Under the pieces are notes generated by a model. The model saw only the letters and a program-made list of their open reading frames with translations, was not told the DNA's origin and searched no databases. A DNA stretch of 25,200 bases, taken from CAZALT01 sp964485515. GTDB lineage: Bacteria > Actinomycetota > Acidimicrobiia > Acidimicrobiales > Acidimicrobilacustridaceae. The stretch lies in assembly GCA_964485515.1 (NCBI GenBank), contig CAZALT010000037.1, forward strand, positions 1 to 25,200, written 5' to 3'. The position numbers and the translations under genes were made by a program. This document shows, piece after piece, positions 21,787 to 25,200 of this stretch. Numbering within the stretch: the stretch's first letter is position 1; every line of letters begins with the position of its first letter.

Positions 21787-23655
21787 TCAGGACCCCGGGG
21801 TGGCACTCGCCCGTCGGGTCCACGCCAGCGCACCGCCACCGACGACGGCCACGGCGGCGACTGCGGCCAGGACCCACGGCAGCGCCGACGAGTCCGTGTT
21901 GTCGGCGCCCGGAACGGCCGCGTCGCCGGCCGGCGCGTCGACGGGTCCGAAAGCGGGGAGGGCCGGCTCGGGCGCCGCCGTGTCGTCGAGGAACACCGGG
22001 TTGGCGATCGCCGTGGGCACGTCGGAGCCGGGGAAGCTCGTCGTGTCGATCACCTCGATCCCCCAGAAGGTGCCGAGCGGTCCCTCGTCGCTAGACCGGG
22101 CGAGCGACGTGGTGTGCGTGAAGTCGTCGGTGGCGATCGGAATCCTTCCGACCTCGGTGCCGTTGCGACGGATGGAGAGCTGCTGGTCTGCCGCTCCGTT
22201 CACGGTGACGCGCAGCTCGGCGGTATCGGCGACGAGGGTGTCGCCCATCATCGCCGTCGACCCATCGGGGGCCGTGGCGAGGAGGTCCATCGTCGGGCTG
22301 TCCTGCCCGAGGCCCCGGACGTAGGCACGCCCGCGCCGCAGCGCCTCGTCGACCGCGGGTCGGCTCAGCTGGTCGGCGTAGACCTCGGTGGTGGTCGAGC
22401 CGTAGCCGTCGGCGTGCTTGGCGTCTGAACCAGACACGGCAGTGAGGCGGTTGCCGGCCCGGAGCTCGGACTCCCACAGCTCGACGGCCGTGCGCACGAA
22501 CGGGTTCGCCGCCGTGGTGTCGCCCAGCTCGACGATGGAGCCCTCGGTCACGATCTCCATGAGCTCGACGTTCGCGAAGTCGACCTCGTCGATGAGCTGG
22601 TTGAAGCACCCGCGGCAGGCGGTACCGAAGGTCTCGGGCGGGAAGATGGTGGGATGCGCGATCGACACGAGCGCGCCGTCGCCCGCGGCCGGGGCGACAG
22701 GGTCGTCGATCGTGATGCCATCGAAGCCGACCCGGTGCTCGACCACCGACGGCGTCTCGGACAGCACGATGAAGTGCCCGAAGTAGGTGATGACCTCTCG
22801 TCCGGGCCAGATGAGCACGTCGGGGTTGGCTCGCTGCGTCGCCCCGAGGGTGTGCCAGTGCGCCGGGGTCACGTATTCGGTGACCGGCACGATGTCGAGG
22901 CCGGCAGCCTTGGCCGCGGCGACCGTCTCGTCGGCGGTGGGTCCGTCGGGGCTGCTGTGGTAGCTGTGCAGGTGGAAGTCTCCGGCGTACCAACCCGCTT
23001 CGTCTCGGGCGACGGCCACCGGATCGACCGGGTCGTTCGGGTCGTTCGGGTCGTTCGGGTCGTTCGTGGCTGGCGGTGGCGCGGTGCCGGCGATGCAGCG
23101 CAGCTCGACGCGCCAGTTGAGCGGTTGGTCGACGGCGGCGTAGCCGAGCTCGATGTTCCAGACGCCGGGGTCGACCGTGCCGTCGACGACGGTGCGGCTG
23201 CTGTTGCCCGCCTCGATGACGAGCGGTGCGGTGCCCTTGTCGATGCGGCCCTGCCGGCTTCCGGCCCATGCCCGGAACGCGTCGGGTCCGCGGGTGCCGT
23301 CCTGGTCCCACACGCCCAGGTCGATCACGCCTCCGTCGCCTGCATCCCCATCTGGCGGCTCCCACGTGTAGCCCACCTCGATCCGCGTCGTGCCGTCGGG
23401 GACGGCGAACGGGAACAGCTCGTAGGTCCTGGCCTGCTCAGGGGTGGCCGTGCCGGTGATGGTGATCGCGTTCGCGCTCGGGTCGGTACCGCACGTCGCC
23501 GCGGCGGTCGTGTCGTCGGCGGACTGCGCGTCGGCGATCGGTGATGCGGCCACGACCGTCAGCGCCAGGAGCGCCGCCGCGACGATGCCGGCCCCGAATG
23601 GGCCACATCGCCGCGCCGTCCCCGAAGCGGAGGCGGTTCCTGCTTGGCTGCTCAC
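21787..23655 (-). CDS. Secreted, membrane-anchored PHP-domain (CehA/McbA-like) metallohydrolase
   Basis: 622 residues. A signal peptide (hydrophobic core GAGIVAAALLALTVVAA, then ASPIADAQS) leads to a beta-rich N-domain (about 50-195) resembling those of secreted phosphoesterases. A (NDP)4 linker at 198-209 follows. The PHP domain begins DFHLHSYHSSPDGPT with metal-type residues His228 and His230. Further candidates are Glu287 (GREV), His294, His334 (IAHPT), and Asp411/His414 (SGSDAKH). The C-terminus has a membrane anchor (PWVLAAVAAVAVVGGGALAW) and a basic tail. PHP enzymes hydrolyse phosphoesters or carbamates using metals; the substrate is unknown. The GTG at 23655 is chosen because the signal peptide starts there and it overlaps the stop of a six-codon leader. 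Confidence 0.82.
   Translation of the reverse strand: MSSQAGTASASGTARRCGPFGAGIVAAALLALTVVAASPIADAQSADDTTAAATCGTDPSANAITITGTATPEQARTYELFPFAVPDGTTRIEVGYTWEPPDGDAGDGGVIDLGVWDQDGTRGPDAFRAWAGSRQGRIDKGTAPLVIEAGNSSRTVVDGTVDPGVWNIELGYAAVDQPLNWRVELRCIAGTAPPPATNDPNDPNDPNDPVDPVAVARDEAGWYAGDFHLHSYHSSPDGPTADETVAAAKAAGLDIVPVTEYVTPAHWHTLGATQRANPDVLIWPGREVITYFGHFIVLSETPSVVEHRVGFDGITIDDPVAPAAGDGALVSIAHPTIFPPETFGTACRGCFNQLIDEVDFANVELMEIVTEGSIVELGDTTAANPFVRTAVELWESELRAGNRLTAVSGSDAKHADGYGSTTTEVYADQLSRPAVDEALRRGRAYVRGLGQDSPTMDLLATAPDGSTAMMGDTLVADTAELRVTVNGAADQQLSIRRNGTEVGRIPIATDDFTHTTSLARSSDEGPLGTFWGIEVIDTTSFPGSDVPTAIANPVFLDDTAAPEPALPAFGPVDAPAGDAAVPGADNTDSSALPWVLAAVAAVAVVGGGALAWTRRASATPGS
23032..23067 (-). repeat. 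9-bp coding tandem repeat, (NDP)4 linker
   Basis: Four consecutive 9-bp units (plus strand GTCGTTCGG) encode NDPNDPNDPNDP in the linker between the N-domain and PHP domain. The period keeps the frame, so copy number could vary harmlessly. Confidence 0.9.
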
Positions 23656-23672
23656 CCGGTGCCTACCGGCAT
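23652..23672 (-). CDS. Possible six-codon leader peptide MPVGTG
   Basis: An ATG at 23672 has AGGGGGA five bases upstream, a better ribosome site than that of the downstream PHP gene. It reads six codons and stops at a TGA overlapping the PHP GTG (GTGA). This could couple translation to the PHP gene. It is very short and may be chance. Confidence 0.35.
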   Translation of the reverse strand: MPVGTG

Positions 23673-23906
23673 GGTCGTCCCCCTGGAGCTGACCGCGGCC
23701 GTCCCCCGACGGCGTGGCCCATCTTGGCCGCGCCGGACGCCCGTTGCCGTGCAGAGCCTCGCCCGGAGGTTCGGCTCGGCCCCTCCGACTCGCCCCTGCG
23801 CCACGATCGCGCCCGCTGCTCGGAGTGGGAGGCGGACTTGCCGGGGCCGTAGTCTCAGGTCCGCACGATCGCATCCGAACCGATCCCTTGAGAGTTGGGA
23901 AGACGA
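23656..23906. other. Divergent intergenic region
   Basis: About 250 bp between the PHP gene (minus) and the isocitrate dehydrogenase gene (plus). It holds the leader described above and, on the plus side, GGGAAG 4-5 bases before the dehydrogenase ATG. I see no clear promoter or palindrome. Confidence 0.5.

Positions 23907-25200
<1,294 letters not shown>

Overview
The window is about 25 kb of very GC-rich bacterial DNA with G/C-dominated third codon positions, many GTG starts and 1-4 bp stop/start overlaps. The gene types (DUF35 OB-fold/thiolase pair, SARP-type BTAD regulator, DrrAB-like ABC exporter, ECF sigma plus long-form Ogt, monomeric NADP-isocitrate dehydrogenase) suggest an actinomycetote. 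An Acidimicrobiia-like lineage is possible, but that is inference from gene style and no marker gene is present. Two runs of exactly 100 N (1546-1645 and 14123-14222) are assembly gaps, each lying inside a short tandem repeat.

Layout: (1) 1-1343, minus strand: a DUF35 OB-fold protein followed by a thiolase-fold lipid-transfer protein that runs off the left edge. (2) 1344-1754: an intergenic stretch with a gap in a 9-bp repeat, then a promoter/operator. (3) 1755-4898, plus strand: a tightly coupled operon of MarR regulator, ABC ATPase, ABC-2 permease and siderophore-interacting flavoprotein. (4) 5014-7926: two divergent genes sharing a C-terminal domain known from large actinobacterial ATPase regulators, followed by a SARP/BTAD regulator (7934-8740, minus). 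(5) 9032-10577, minus: a Fur-family (Zur-like) regulator, D-aminoacyl-tRNA deacylase, and an N-terminally truncated ABC-2 permease joined to the deacylase 3' end. (6) 10738-13531, plus: a znuABC-type zinc uptake operon divergent from the Fur gene, with a perfect 19-bp palindrome at its promoter. (7) 13500-14878, minus: ECF sigma factor and Ogt methyltransferase. (8) 14981-16015: an orphan iron-siderophore binding lipoprotein, divergent from the sigma gene, with an IdeR/DtxR-like box between them. (9) 16210-20309: two tandem paralogous oligopeptide-type binding lipoproteins with a relic of a third copy between them. (10) 20418-23655, minus: a PAS-GGDEF diguanylate cyclase and a membrane-anchored PHP/CehA-type phosphoesterase. 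(11) 23907 to the right edge: monomeric isocitrate dehydrogenase.

Metal handling is the clearest theme: zinc uptake under a Zur-like regulator, an orphan iron-siderophore binding protein, and a possible ferric-siderophore reductase linked to an exporter. The most distinctive signals are the leaderless MarR promoter with nested operators, the probable gene-conversion tract between the two binding-protein paralogs, the third-copy relic with a hexamer expansion, the deacylase/permease deletion junction, and the divergent pair of ATPase-less regulator-like proteins. I see no CRISPR array, tRNA, rRNA, phage genes or insertion sequence. No wholly new system can be claimed from sequence alone.
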